From Teredinibacter purpureus (lineage in GTDB: Bacteria; Pseudomonadota; Gammaproteobacteria; Pseudomonadales; Cellvibrionaceae): a stretch of DNA of 64,000 nt. Positions 48,933 to 58,174 of the stretch are shown in pieces; the first letter of the stretch is position 1; each line of letters begins with the position of its first letter. Location: assembly GCF_014217335.1 (NCBI RefSeq), contig NZ_CP060092.1, positions 4,371,501 through 4,435,500 on the forward strand. The letters are read 5' to 3'. Under the pieces are notes generated by a model. The model saw only the letters and a list, made by a program, of their open reading frames with translations. It had not been told where the DNA came from and made no database searches. The position numbers and the translations under genes were made by a program.

Positions 48933-49496
48933 CTAGCGATTGGCCGCGGACATAAATAGCGCATGAACCTCTTCATTGCGATGATCGGAGATCCCTCGTC
49001 GGTGACATTGCGCAGCACACTCTGCCCAATCTTGATCCCGCGCCGCACGAGTGAGTGATGGAAATTTCGAAACTAACCCCCTGTTCCCCAAGTTAAATAC
49101 CATATCCATTAGCGCATACTGAGCATCCTCAGGGTAATCACTATAGCCAGGGAAATCTCGGACAAGCTGAGCCTCAAACCGATCAATACGCTTATCAAGT
49201 AATGCGTTTACAGCATCTTCCGGTAGATACAGCTGCGTGTACGACTGGTAACTAGACGCAATTTTTCCTGGGCTTTGACGAGCAACATTTTCAAAATCGG
49301 CTGCTATATCGGCAGCGGAGGCAGCGGTATCATCACTTTTTTGCAGGAACGGAAGCTCTTGTGCAGCCGACACGCTAGGAAGCATATTGCCTACACCCAC
49401 GGTAACTTTTGCCACCGTATCCAAATACATATGCTCTATGCTGCCCTCCCCCTCTTTAATCAAATGAATTAGGGGCTCCTTAGAAGAATTACTCAC
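48933..49496 (-). CDS. T4-type lysozyme (GH24-like muramidase)
   Basis: A 187-residue protein whose N-terminus resembles phage T4-type lysozymes, which cut the MurNAc-GlcNAc bond of peptidoglycan. The triad is recognisable: Glu15 in LIKEGEG, Asp26 in MYLDTVAKV and Thr32 in KVTVGVGN. The Glu-Asp spacing is two residues longer than in T4. ALMDMVFNLG (about residues 130-139) is the second conserved helix. No signal peptide is seen, so export or release must come by another route if it acts outside. It is the last gene of a three-gene unit and is not inside a recognisable prophage. Confidence 0.75.
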   Translation of the reverse strand: MSNSSKEPLIHLIKEGEGSIEHMYLDTVAKVTVGVGNMLPSVSAAQELPFLQKSDDTAASAADIAADFENVARQSPGKIASSYQSYTQLYLPEDAVNALLDKRIDRFEAQLVRDFPGYSDYPEDAQYALMDMVFNLGNRGLVSKFPSLTRAARDQDWAECAAQCHRRGISDHRNEEVHALFMSAANR

Positions 49497-49557
49497 TTAG
49501 CCTTACTCCTTTCAATATTCACGAACGTTACATTAACATACGGCCTCTAGAGCTAGC

Positions 49558-50301
49558 CTAAAGACCAACACCGATAGCCACGCCTATAGCCGAACACCCG
49601 AGCACAACCCATTTATTCGGCGCCTTGAATTCAACAGACGGCGGTTTTTCTAACAAGTCTACGTACTTCTTATTAATGTCTTCATAGCGGGCGTAGGCCG
49701 TTTCGTATCCTTCACGATAGGCTGTTGCCTTCTCTTCTTTTAACGATATAACTTCATCCTTCAATTCAATTACACTGCCATAAAGCGCTTCATTTTGCCT
49801 GTAAACCGCCACCTCAGCTTTTAATGTCTCGAACGCTTCGTGCTCGATAACAAATGTTTGCGCAAAGCCAAGCGGGAAAGCCAAATAATCAATTCCCAAA
49901 TTAAGCTCTTCATTCACAATTACTTTTGTAACGCCTACACCTGAAGCTGCAGCCACTTCAGGAAAAGTATTAACAAACTTTTTAAATTGAGCGTCGCTGC
50001 CACGCAACATGCGCACACTCACTTGATTGCTTTGACGCTGTTCTTCGAGCTGCGTAATGCGCTGTTTATTTATCGCAATTTCCTGACTCTTTGTATGAAG
50101 TAACTGGTTAAGCTCAGCTTCTTTTTCGGTTAGCTGCGACACCTTAATGCCTAACTGATCGCGCTCCTTCTTAAGGGCCTGCATTTCATTTTGCGCCCTA
50201 AGAATTTCTTCTTTATCGATAAATCGCGCAGTAACATACGCCAAGGCGACCATTGTACAAACGGCCACTAGCGCCGTAAAAATGGCGAACCGCTTAAGCA
50301 T
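49558..50301 (-). CDS. Membrane-anchored coiled-coil protein of unknown function
   Basis: A 247-residue protein of no family I recognise. It has an N-terminal membrane anchor (MLKRFAIFTALVAVCTMVAL), then a strong coiled coil with heptads (about residues 33-95, NEMQALKKERDQLGIKVSQL), a central folded part around FPEVAAASGVGVTKVIVNEE, a second coiled coil (about 160-215) and a C-terminal hydrophobic stretch WVVLGCSAIGVAIGVGL. The ATG at 50301 lies inside the end of the upstream gene and has GAGG 7 bases before it, so the two are translationally coupled. With a lysozyme downstream it recalls spanin or holin-like envelope proteins, but that is speculation. Confidence 0.6.
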   Translation of the reverse strand: MLKRFAIFTALVAVCTMVALAYVTARFIDKEEILRAQNEMQALKKERDQLGIKVSQLTEKEAELNQLLHTKSQEIAINKQRITQLEEQRQSNQVSVRMLRGSDAQFKKFVNTFPEVAAASGVGVTKVIVNEELNLGIDYLAFPLGFAQTFVIEHEAFETLKAEVAVYRQNEALYGSVIELKDEVISLKEEKATAYREGYETAYARYEDINKKYVDLLEKPPSVEFKAPNKWVVLGCSAIGVAIGVGL

Positions 50302-50560
50302 GTGGAACCTCAATAGTTGACGCCGTTAGCGTTAACCCCAATGCTTGGGACAAGCTACTGAGAACAACCGAACTCCCCTCAATCAAAGCATAACCAATTT
50401 TATGCCCCCCCACTTCAGCATCAGATAAACGAATATAAACAGGGCCATTACCGTCTAGCGCCCCAAGCAGCGTACTAATCATGCTACCGGCAGGAATCGT
50501 CATTTTATTCAGCTCCTGAACATTCTGCTGATAAAGCGTTTCACTTTGCTCTTCCGTCAT
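50294..50560 (-). CDS. Small protein of unknown function, first gene of the lysozyme unit
   Basis: An 88-residue protein I do not recognise. It starts MTEEQSETLYQQNVQELNKM and has no signal peptide or long hydrophobic segment. The pattern of small and branched residues in the C-terminal half (EGSSVVLSSLSQALGLTLTA) suggests an amphipathic helix. An AGGGAGA-like site precedes the ATG. Its end overlaps the next gene by 8 bases. A RebB-type R-body protein was considered because of its size, but the family motifs are missing. Confidence 0.55.
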   Translation of the reverse strand: MTEEQSETLYQQNVQELNKMTIPAGSMISTLLGALDGNGPVYIRLSDAEVGGHKIGYALIEGSSVVLSSLSQALGLTLTASTIEVPHA

Positions 50561-50821
50561 TATTAGTCTCCCTTAGAGTGTCTGGCTAACCTCGTATAAG
50601 TCTTCAGCGGCAGCTTAATTCGCAGCCTTCATTGAGCAGCTAACCTAATGAGCGCCAAACTATAACACCTGACGGCGATAAGCTGGAAGCCACCCCACCT
50701 AAAACATCGCGTGTTAATTTATAGCGTATGCGCATGGCAATACGGAATAGCCATCGCAAACGAGAAACGGCCGAACAGAGTATACGTTCAGCCGCTTATT
50801 GTTTGGCGCTCGGCATTACCG

Positions 50822-52216
50822 TCAGTCGAAATTGCGGATAATCCCTTCTACCATTTTTTTCGCATCGCCAAACAACATCATGGTGTTATCACGGAAGAAT
50901 AGCTCATTTTGAACGCCCGCATAACCAGCGGACATTCCCCGCTTAACAAACAAAACCGTTCTTGCCTTTTCAACATCCAATATGGGCATGCCATAAATAG
51001 CGCTTTGCGGATCAGTTTTAGCAGCAGGATTAGTGACGTCATTGGCGCCTATAACAAACGCAACATCAGCACCTTGAAATTCACTATTAATATCATCCAG
51101 CTCAAATACTTCGTCATAAGACACGTTAGCCTCAGCAAGAAGCACATTCATATGACCAGGCATACGCCCAGCCACAGGATGAATAGCGTACTTAACACTT
51201 ACGCCTTCCGCTCTTAACGCGTCGCCCATTTCACGTAAGGCGTGCTGAGCTTGCGCCACAGCCATGCCGTAGCCCGGCACTATAATTACCGAGCCCGCAT
51301 TTTTTAGAATAAAACTCGCGTCCTCCGCGCTACCCTGCTTAACCGGCCGCTCTTCAGCACCTCCAGCACTAACGCTTCCAGCCTCACCGCCAAACCCACC
51401 AAGAATCACGCTAATAAAGGATCGATTCATTCCCTTACACATAATGTAGGAAAGAATAGCGCCCGATGACCCAACCAAAGCACCTGTTACGATGAGCGCA
51501 TTATTATGCAGCGTAAAACCTATACCTGCCGCAGCCCAGCCAGAATATGAATTGAGCATTGATACGACCACAGGCATATCGGCGCCGCCGATAGGAATAA
51601 TAATAAGCACGCCAACGATGAACGCTAACGCCGTCATTCCCCAAAAAATAGCGGGTGACTGATCAGTATAAAAGGCAACCATCAACCCAATAATGGAAAG
51701 GCCAAGCATCGCATTAAGTGGGTGCTGCCATCGAAAAGTAACGGGCGCGCCCGAAACCAATCCCTGCAGTTTAATGAACGCAATAACAGAACCCGAAAAA
51801 GTAATAGCACCAATAACCACACCTAACGACATCTCAATGCGACTCGCAGCAAAGATTTGGCCTGACTCCGACACCAACTGAAACGCCGCGGGGTTTGAAT
51901 AAGCCGCACCCGCGACCAATACAGCAGCCATACCAACAAGACTATGAAAGGCTGCAACTAGCTGAGGCATAGCCGTCATTGCTATACGCGACGCAATGGT
52001 TAACCCAATACCACCGCCAATTACGAGCGCTATCACTATCCAAGTGTAGGAGGTGACCTCGGGGCTAAAAATAGTGGTAACAATGGCTAACGCCATTCCT
52101 ATCATGCCAAATAAATTGCCCTGACGAGACGACTCGGGTGAGGACAAACCACGTAGAGCTAAAATAAACAAAACAGACGAAATCAAATACGCAAAAGCGG
52201 TAATATTAACGCTCAT
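50822..52216 (-). CDS. pntB: NAD(P) transhydrogenase subunit beta
   Basis: A 464-residue beta subunit of the proton-translocating transhydrogenase of the inner membrane, which makes NADPH from NADH using the proton gradient. The N-terminal half has eight or nine membrane helices (for example FIVGVLIIIPIGGADMPVVV). The C-terminal NADP-binding domain III begins about residue 290: VIIVPGYGMAVAQAQHALRE, AIHPVAGRMPGHMNVLLAEA and VIGANDVTNPAAKTDPQSAI. It follows the short alpha-2 gene by 9 bases. Confidence 0.97.
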   Translation of the reverse strand: MSVNITAFAYLISSVLFILALRGLSSPESSRQGNLFGMIGMALAIVTTIFSPEVTSYTWIVIALVIGGGIGLTIASRIAMTAMPQLVAAFHSLVGMAAVLVAGAAYSNPAAFQLVSESGQIFAASRIEMSLGVVIGAITFSGSVIAFIKLQGLVSGAPVTFRWQHPLNAMLGLSIIGLMVAFYTDQSPAIFWGMTALAFIVGVLIIIPIGGADMPVVVSMLNSYSGWAAAGIGFTLHNNALIVTGALVGSSGAILSYIMCKGMNRSFISVILGGFGGEAGSVSAGGAEERPVKQGSAEDASFILKNAGSVIIVPGYGMAVAQAQHALREMGDALRAEGVSVKYAIHPVAGRMPGHMNVLLAEANVSYDEVFELDDINSEFQGADVAFVIGANDVTNPAAKTDPQSAIYGMPILDVEKARTVLFVKRGMSAGYAGVQNELFFRDNTMMLFGDAKKMVEGIIRNFD

Positions 52217-52225
52217 TGGAGCCCC

Positions 52226-52507
52226 CTACTTCTTTTTATACATGGCAAGCATACGGTGAGTCACCGCAAAACCGCCAAAAATATTGATGGCGGCCAGCAC
52301 CATAGCGACAAAGCCTAAAATCTTGGCTAAATTCATGTCATCTGGGCCTGCAGCCACTATGGCGCCAACAATAATGACGCTTGAAATAGCGTTAGTGACG
52401 GCCATCAATGGCGTGTGTAAAGCAGGCGTAACGCTCCACACCACGTAGTAGCCTACAAAGACCGCCATGACAAAAATCGATAATTGCGATATAAATTCAC
52501 CGTGCAT
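52226..52507 (-). CDS. pntAB: NAD(P) transhydrogenase subunit alpha 2
   Basis: A 93-residue membrane part of the alpha chain, with three helices at about residues 8-24, 34-53 (MAVTNAISSVIIVGAIVAA) and 62-80 (ILGFVAMVLAAINIFGGFAV), ending HRMLAMYKKK. In E. coli this domain is fused to alpha 1; here it is separate, as in Rhodospirillum. It is 2 bases after the alpha 1 gene, so coupling is likely. Confidence 0.95.
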   Translation of the reverse strand: MHGEFISQLSIFVMAVFVGYYVVWSVTPALHTPLMAVTNAISSVIIVGAIVAAGPDDMNLAKILGFVAMVLAAINIFGGFAVTHRMLAMYKKK

Positions 52508-52509
52508 GG

Positions 52510-53673
52510 CTATGCCTCCCCTTGCGCGTTCGAGAAATTCGGATGCACAACCTTTCCTTCGTGCGCAAGTAACGCTGCCGAAACGATTTCATCTGACCAG
52601 TTGAACTGCACTGTTTGGTTCTGTGTATCTACGTGTGGCTGAATAAAATTAAATAAATTGCGAGCGTAAAGCGCAGAGGCATCTGCCGCTATTCGTGCAG
52701 GCATATTGACTCGGCCCACAATAGAAACACCGTCAACATCGACCACTTCACCCGCACGTGATAAAACGCAGTTACCGCCTTGCTCTACTGCTAAATCGAC
52801 AACAACAGAGCCCGGCCGCATAGAGCGCACCATAGTTTCATCAATAAGCATTGGTGCTTGGCGCCCTGGAATTAGCGCCGTACAAATGACAATATCTTGT
52901 TTTGCGACAGTCGCCGAGACCAGCTCTGCCTGCTTGCGTTTAAAGTCATCACTCATTTCTTTTGCGTAACCCCCTGACGTCTCAGCATCGGCCATTTCAT
53001 CCGAATCGACCATCACAAATTTTGCACCCAAACTTTCTACCTGCTCTTTAGAGGCCGGCCGAACATCCGTGGCACAAACAATTGCCCCAAGTCGTTTGGC
53101 GGTCGCGATAGCTTGCAAGCCCGCCACCCCAGCGCCCAGCACCATGATACGGGCAGGCGCTACGGTTCCGGCTGCCGTCATCATCATAGGCATAACCCGC
53201 CCATACTCAAACGCTGCCTCAAGCACCGCTCTATATCCTGCAAGGTTACTTTGAGAGCTTAAGACATCCATAGTTTGCGCTCGAGTAATACGCGGTATCA
53301 TCTCCATCGCCACGGCGGACACTCCCGCTTGAGCGTACTGCTGGACAGACTCAGGACTGGAATAGGCCGATAACATAGCAATAACGACGCTACCTTTTTT
53401 CATCAAGGATAACTCGTCTAACTCGCCCTCTCCCGCAAGTAGCGGACGCTGAACTTTCAATACAATATCAGCGTCTGCCAATAAATTTTTAGGGTCCGCC
53501 ACCATCGTTGCACCAGCCGCAACATACTCGGCATCGCTAATACGACTTGCCTCGCCTGCACCCGTTTCTATAGAAACGCTCTGCTCTGCTGCACAATATT
53601 TTTTAACTGTTTCTGGCGTAATCGCAACACGCTGCTCGTATTGCCGACGCTCTTTAAGTACTGCAATCTTCAT
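52510..53673 (-). CDS. pntAA: NAD(P) transhydrogenase subunit alpha 1
   Basis: A 387-residue soluble NAD-binding domain I of the transhydrogenase, related to alanine dehydrogenase. KIAVLKERRQYEQRVAITPE is the family start; VLGAGVAGLQAIATAKRLGA (about residue 170) is the Rossmann loop; RQAPMLIDETMVRSMRPGSV and VVDLAVEQGGNC follow. I choose the second ATG, at 53673, because GGGGGAG sits just upstream; the ATG at 53685 is less likely. Confidence 0.96.
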   Translation of the reverse strand: MKIAVLKERRQYEQRVAITPETVKKYCAAEQSVSIETGAGEASRISDAEYVAAGATMVADPKNLLADADIVLKVQRPLLAGEGELDELSLMKKGSVVIAMLSAYSSPESVQQYAQAGVSAVAMEMIPRITRAQTMDVLSSQSNLAGYRAVLEAAFEYGRVMPMMMTAAGTVAPARIMVLGAGVAGLQAIATAKRLGAIVCATDVRPASKEQVESLGAKFVMVDSDEMADAETSGGYAKEMSDDFKRKQAELVSATVAKQDIVICTALIPGRQAPMLIDETMVRSMRPGSVVVDLAVEQGGNCVLSRAGEVVDVDGVSIVGRVNMPARIAADASALYARNLFNFIQPHVDTQNQTVQFNWSDEIVSAALLAHEGKVVHPNFSNAQGEA

Positions 53674-54082
53674 TTTCTCCCCCATTGACAGGAACCGCCC
53701 AGAGAATACGATGATTCACTATAAATCGTATTGACCTAGAACAGCCTTGGAATATTTTCTATGAATAGCATGCGGGAAAAGAAATAAAAACGCTCCACCA
53801 TAAAGGCAGAGCGTAAATAATAAACTAAGAAAGGACCGGCCAGAAAACTCTGTGAACAACTATCAACCAAAGCGCTGGTTTGGAAACCAACCACACTCCA
53901 TGTGGCCAAACTGTCACATCACTCCCAACCGGTCTACCAACTATAGCGACCTACAAAATTCTGAAAAGTGACAAATTGTCGCACCCGATCCGATCATCCT
54001 CCCCGCTGCTTACCTAAGCAACATAATTGAACCCAGCAACTAATAGCAATAAAGCACGAATGCCGTCTCATCCCGCTAATAG
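53674..54082. other. Intergenic region upstream of pntAA
   Basis: About 410 bases without a convincing gene. A minus-strand terminator-like hairpin is at 53782-53814. Between 53820 and 54080 I see nothing beyond short imperfect repeats. Confidence 0.5.
53782..53814 (-). terminator. Terminator-like hairpin, minus strand
   Basis: ACGCTC (53790-53795) pairs with GAGCGT (53809-53814); the A-rich stretch to the left is a U tract on the minus strand. It lies about 270 bases after the GNAT gene and before pntAA. Confidence 0.55.
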
Positions 54083-54505
54083 TCACTTTACACACATAGA
54101 ATAATATTTTGCTTCAAATACCATCCCTTTTTTCTGATAGAACGCGTGGGCCCGCTCCCTCGCCACGCCAGAAACCAAGCGCACTTCATTACATTTTTCA
54201 TCACGAGCATAATTACACAACCAGTCAAACAAAGCGCCACCATACCCCCTTGAACGCTCAGTGGCCTGGGTAACAAGCTCCTCGAGCTCCAAATAGCGCC
54301 CCGTATGCAACCATTCCGACACCCTAAAGCCCGCAACAGCCTTAACTGACCCATCAGTCAGTACCGCCAACTGATAACCCGTACTGCGCTGCATTCGCTC
54401 TACACTCGCCACAAAACCCTCTAACTGTAAGTGCGGCCTAAGCTCTAACATTAAAGGGAAACAACCTTTAATAGTCGATACTCTCTGAGCTATTTCTATT
54501 TCCAA
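54083..54505 (-). CDS. GNAT-family N-acetyltransferase
   Basis: A 140-residue protein of the Gcn5-related acetyltransferase fold. The acetyl-CoA-binding motif A is TQATERSRGYGGALFDWLCN (about residues 85-104), a normal RxxGxG pattern, followed by EVRLVSGVARERAHAFYQKK, the usual strand and helix before the final GMVFEAKYYSM strand. The substrate cannot be predicted. The gene stands 55 bases after a YCII gene on the same strand. Confidence 0.85.
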   Translation of the reverse strand: MEIEIAQRVSTIKGCFPLMLELRPHLQLEGFVASVERMQRSTGYQLAVLTDGSVKAVAGFRVSEWLHTGRYLELEELVTQATERSRGYGGALFDWLCNYARDEKCNEVRLVSGVARERAHAFYQKKGMVFEAKYYSMCVK

Positions 54506-54560
54506 TAGCTATGCCTCCTTTCCTCAGCACAATGTAATTAGATCTGTAAACTCGGCAAGG

Positions 54561-54884
54561 TTACTTTGCACTCGGCATTTGAACGAGTTCAGACACTTCT
54601 AGCGAACCCCCAATATCCAAAAAGGGGCATGCCTTTGCCATTTCAAGCGCCGCCTCAATAGATTCAGCCTGCACGATAGAATACCCGGACATCCCCGTAA
54701 CACCGCCCACACTAACCTCACCGCCTGGAGATACCACAGATGTGCCCTTTAACGGGTTGGCAGGGCTGACTAACGATTCACCTAAAGACGCCAGCCATTC
54801 TTGATATTGAGCAAAATGCTTCTGCCCTTCCTTTGGACTGGACGGCTGATTACCGCCGATGTAACTCATAAAATATTGCGCCAT
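54561..54884 (-). CDS. YCII-related (DGPF) domain protein
   Basis: A 107-residue protein of the YCII-like/DGPF fold. It starts MAQYFMSYIGGNQPSSPKEG; the core is YQEWLASLGESLVSPANPLK and the C-terminal half has GYSIVQAESIEAALEMAKAC and PFLDIGGSLEVSELVQM, the typical last strands. I prefer this ATG because GGGAGA lies upstream; the longer in-frame start at 54950 adds 22 residues outside the family. Members may be small hydrolases or sigma-factor partners, but this one is uncharacterised. Confidence 0.85.
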   Translation of the reverse strand: MAQYFMSYIGGNQPSSPKEGQKHFAQYQEWLASLGESLVSPANPLKGTSVVSPGGEVSVGGVTGMSGYSIVQAESIEAALEMAKACPFLDIGGSLEVSELVQMPSAK

Positions 54885-55085
54885 GCTGATCTCCCTATTA
54901 TCCAACACCGTTAAGATCCCCACTTTGAAACACTCACGACAAGCCGTCAACTAGCGTAGCAAGTCATTGCACATCATCTCGCTAAACCCGGCGACCAACA
55001 GTAAAATCAACGGCAACCGTAAAAGCATTGCTCTGCAGCCTAAAGCTAAACCACTAATTTTTTATCGTTGGAGCCACTTCTCAAC

Positions 55086-55127
55086 AAAAAAAAGCAGCGC
55101 ACCGTCTAAGGGTAACGCTGCTTTTTA
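55086..55127 (-). terminator. Rho-independent terminator of the helicase gene
   Basis: AGCAGCG (55093-55099) pairs with CGCTGCT (55116-55122); eight A at 55086-55093 make the U tract on the minus strand, 36 bases after the helicase stop. Confidence 0.85.
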
Positions 55128-55162
55128 AATACTAAAAAGACTTACGATTAACGAAGATACCG

Positions 55163-56575
55163 CTAACGATTGCCAGAAGGGCCATTATTACTCGGCTTGC
55201 TAGCGCCAGCACTGCGTCGACCGCCACTAGGTTTTGCGCTCGCGCCAGCCCCACTTGGCTTGCGAGAATCACGGCCTCCACCAGCCGGTTTCCCTGAAGC
55301 GCTGCGACCATCGCCACCGCCCGTACGCCGGCCGCGTGCAACATCGCCAGAACGCTGGCCGTCGCGATGCCCGCTCGTAGGCTTCTTAGGCTTTTTAGGC
55401 TTAAAAGGCCGTGTATCAAGCCTAGATTCGGGCAGGTCATGGACGGGCTCGAAACCGTCCACCAATTCACGCGGAATTAACTTTTTAATCAAGCGCTCTA
55501 TGCCCGCCAAACAATCAAACTCGTCCGCACTGACCAAGGATATCGCTTCGCCTGACGCGCCCGCGCGACCAGTGCGACCAATCCGATGCACGTAGTCTTC
55601 GGAAACATTGGGCAAATCAACATTCACAACATGAGGAAGATGATCAATATCTAACCCCCTTGCAGCGATATCAGTTGCCACCAACGCGCGAACCTTACCT
55701 TGCTTAAATTCCGCTAACGCCTTAGTACGCGCACCCTGACTTTTATTGCCATGAATTGCGGCGGCGTTTATGCCTTGCTCCTCCAAGAATCGCGCTAACT
55801 TATTAGCACCATGCTTGGTTCGGCTAAACACCAACACCTGCTTCCAATTATTGTGCCCAATTAAATAAGCCAGCAATGCCGGCTTACGTTTTTTATCTAC
55901 CGGGTGTATCACCTGCTTTACGGTTGTAGCAGTAGCATTTCGGGGCGTAACCGAGAACTCAACAGGGTTATGAATAATCCCTTTCGCTAAGTTACGAATA
56001 TCATCGGAAAAGGTTGCCGAGAACAATAAGTTCTGTCGCTTTGCTGGCAATGCTGCAAGAATTTTTTTAATGTCGTGGATAAAGCCCATATCCAACATGC
56101 GGTCAGCTTCATCTAACACCAACACTTCCAGTTGCTTAAAATTAATGGCATTTTGATTATATAAATCGAGTAAACGGCCCGGTGTAGCCACGAGCACGTC
56201 AGCGCCTCTGCGGAGCTTTTGCATTTGAGGGTTAATCTTAACGCCACCAAATACAACAGTAGAGCGCAACCCAGGAAGATGTTTACTATAAGTTTCAACG
56301 CTTTCGGCAACCTGAGCGGCCAACTCGCGCGTGGGCGTTAAAATAAGCGCACGCACTTGATTGCCCCGAGCCGGCGCACCTTTACTTAGAATCTGTAGAA
56401 TGGGCAGAGTAAAGCCTGCCGTTTTTCCCGTGCCAGTTTGTGCGGCAGCCATGACATCGCGACCTTCCAATACTGCAGGAATGGCTTTCTCTTGCACGGG
56501 TGAAGGTGTTTCGTAACCTTGCTCGGCTACGGCTTTAGCGATGGGTTCGGATAACCCGAGGGACGTAAAACTCAT
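55163..56575 (-). CDS. rhlE: DEAD-box ATP-dependent RNA helicase, RhlE-type
   Basis: A 470-residue DEAD-box helicase. The Q motif region is [20 protein letters not shown] with YETPSPVQ; motif I is [12 protein letters not shown] (about residue 44), motif Ia [10 protein letters not shown], motif [15 protein letters not shown] (about 153), motif III SATF and motif [13 protein letters not shown] (about 335). The C-terminal tail (about 390-470) is rich in Gly, Arg, Lys, Ser and low in complexity, typical of RhlE proteins that act in ribosome assembly and RNA decay at low temperature. The exact RhlE subgroup is inferred. Confidence 0.94.
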   Translation of the reverse strand: MSFTSLGLSEPIAKAVAEQGYETPSPVQEKAIPAVLEGRDVMAAAQTGTGKTAGFTLPILQILSKGAPARGNQVRALILTPTRELAAQVAESVETYSKHLPGLRSTVVFGGVKINPQMQKLRRGADVLVATPGRLLDLYNQNAINFKQLEVLVLDEADRMLDMGFIHDIKKILAALPAKRQNLLFSATFSDDIRNLAKGIIHNPVEFSVTPRNATATTVKQVIHPVDKKRKPALLAYLIGHNNWKQVLVFSRTKHGANKLARFLEEQGINAAAIHGNKSQGARTKALAEFKQGKVRALVATDIAARGLDIDHLPHVVNVDLPNVSEDYVHRIGRTGRAGASGEAISLVSADEFDCLAGIERLIKKLIPRELVDGFEPVHDLPESRLDTRPFKPKKPKKPTSGHRDGQRSGDVARGRRTGGGDGRSASGKPAGGGRDSRKPSGAGASAKPSGGRRSAGASKPSNNGPSGNR

Positions 56576-56778
56576 AAATTACTCTTGGAAAGTGCTAATA
56601 CAACGCTGCAGGCCTTTGCTGAGCCTACGAAATGGGGGCGCAGTGTACAGGATTTGTACAGTGAATGCTTGGCTATTTTGTCGTTAAAATTCTTTTTTTT
56701 ACCTCTATAGACACCAAATTATTCGCTCAACATTCAACCATTTAGCACACCTTATACTTTCGTAATGGAATGGACACT

Positions 56779-57315
56779 ATGAATACTCTCTTACATTTTC
56801 AACTATTTGCGCAGTACAACAAACGGATGAATGCACAAATAATTGACGCAACCTCATCCCTTACTCATGTGCAGTTAAGGCAATCCGCAGGCGCTTTTTT
56901 TGACTCCATTTTAGGAACGCTCAATCACGTGATAGTGGGTGATTTGTTGTGGCTAAATCGCTTTTCAGCTCACCGTGATTACTATCACGTGTTATTCGAA
57001 CTGTCCTCGCTCCCCATGCCCACACACCTAAATCAACTTCTATTAACGGATAGACATGAGCTAGTCGTCTTACGAAAAAAATTAGACGGCATGATAGTCG
57101 CTTGGGCGGAACACAACATTACTATAGATGACCTTTCAGCCAACTTTTCCTATCAAAGCATGACAGGAATAAACGTAAGCAAAAATTTCGGCGAGGTATT
57201 AAGTCATTTTTTTAACCACCAAACCCACCACAGAGGGCAGATTTCGACGCTACTGTTCCAACAGGGTATCGATTTAGGCATAACCGATTTTATAATTGAT
57301 ATACCCGACATGTAA
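56779..57315 (+). CDS. DinB-family protein
   Basis: A 178-residue DinB/YfiT-like four-helix bundle. The metal-binding histidines are placed as usual: one in LGTLNHVIVGDLLWLNR (about residue 44) and two in FFNHQTHHRGQISTLLFQQG (about 141). Family members bind a divalent metal and include thiol transferases, but the role of this one is unknown. I take the ATG at 56779, with GGA upstream; an ATG at 56770 is in frame. It is divergent from the helicase gene. Confidence 0.85.
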   Translation: MNTLLHFQLFAQYNKRMNAQIIDATSSLTHVQLRQSAGAFFDSILGTLNHVIVGDLLWLNRFSAHRDYYHVLFELSSLPMPTHLNQLLLTDRHELVVLRKKLDGMIVAWAEHNITIDDLSANFSYQSMTGINVSKNFGEVLSHFFNHQTHHRGQISTLLFQQGIDLGITDFIIDIPDM

Positions 57316-57435
57316 TGTGAGAGCGAGGCCCCACATTTAAAATCCGTGCCAAACACGCTATTATTTCTTACCCTAAAAATTCTAACCGAGAATGCAATCT
57401 ACCCCTAACGTCAAAACATAACAAGGAAGTCGTCT

Positions 57436-57969
57436 ATGCACATTTTAATTGCCGCCATTACAGCGCTCGCAGGATTTGCGTGGGCGCTCCACAGCTTACA
57501 AAATTCAGGCCTTGACCTTAATGCTTTCAATCCTTTTTATTGGGTTCGCAGGCGTCAGTGGCAAAAACAACTCGGCACAAAAGCTATTCATAGGCTTGAA
57601 AACCCCATGGAGGCCGCTACCCTACTTATTGTCGCTACCGCGCGGCTAGACGGCGACATTACACGAGAGCACAAACAAGAAATTATTCAACTTTTTATAA
57701 CCGAATTTTCGGTCACTAGCCACACTGCAACAGAATTTCTTGCCGTCGCCTCACATATGCTGGCTAATGTTTTCAATATTACAGAGGAAGTGCGGTTAAT
57801 ACTCGCACCTAGCATAAGTGAGTACTTACCTCGACACAAAGTCTCATTACTTGAGATGATGAACAAAACTGCACAAAGGGAAGGTGCTGCAAGCAAAGAC
57901 CAGCAAGCATTAATCGATGCTGTAAAACGAGAACTCGACAGCGCTGAAGAGCTGGCTAAGCCGTGGTAA
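57436..57969 (+). CDS. TerB-like domain protein with N-terminal membrane anchor
   Basis: A 177-residue protein. Residues 1-20 are hydrophobic (ILIAAITALAGFAWALHSLQ) and probably anchor it in the inner membrane. A TerB-like/DjlA-N helical domain follows (about residues 55-160): MEAATLLIVATARLDGDITR, HKQEIIQLFITEFSV and the late MMNKTAQREGAASKDQQALI. TerB domains are thought to bind metal or act in stress complexes. Neighbours give no further clue. An AGGAAG ribosome site precedes the ATG. Confidence 0.7.
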   Translation: MHILIAAITALAGFAWALHSLQNSGLDLNAFNPFYWVRRRQWQKQLGTKAIHRLENPMEAATLLIVATARLDGDITREHKQEIIQLFITEFSVTSHTATEFLAVASHMLANVFNITEEVRLILAPSISEYLPRHKVSLLEMMNKTAQREGAASKDQQALIDAVKRELDSAEELAKPW

Positions 57970-58136
57970 ACAAACCAAACAAGACGCTCTCAAACGCCTA
58001 CGTTATTACCCTAAAAGCATGCAAACTAAGGTGCCCATCCAGCAAGCGATCCGGATGGTAATCCACCTTTATTGCGCTAACGTCAACGTACGTCCTCATA
58101 AAAAACCATTTGTGACTGTCGACAACAATATTTCTA

Positions 58137-58166
58137 TAGCTGTCTGGGCAAACACCCAGACAGCTA
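58137..58166. terminator. Strong stem-loop between convergent genes
   Basis: TAGCTGTCTGGG and CCCAGACAGCTA form a perfect 12-bp stem around a 6-base loop. It lies 9 bases after the stop of the minus-strand membrane-protein gene. U tracts are short on both sides, so it may terminate inefficiently or protect message ends. Confidence 0.6.
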
Positions 58167-58174
58167 ATGTAACC

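Noticed and set aside
50294..50560. RebB-like R-body subunit
   Set aside because: Only the size and a hydrophobic tail fit; the conserved RebB start motif is absent and no related copies are nearby.
48933..50560. Prophage remnant
   Set aside because: No integrase, capsid, tail or terminase genes and no attachment-site repeats were seen on either side.
55170..55595. 141-codon plus-strand frame opposite the helicase tail
   Set aside because: Pro/Arg-rich composition mirrors the low-complexity Gly/Arg tail of the helicase.
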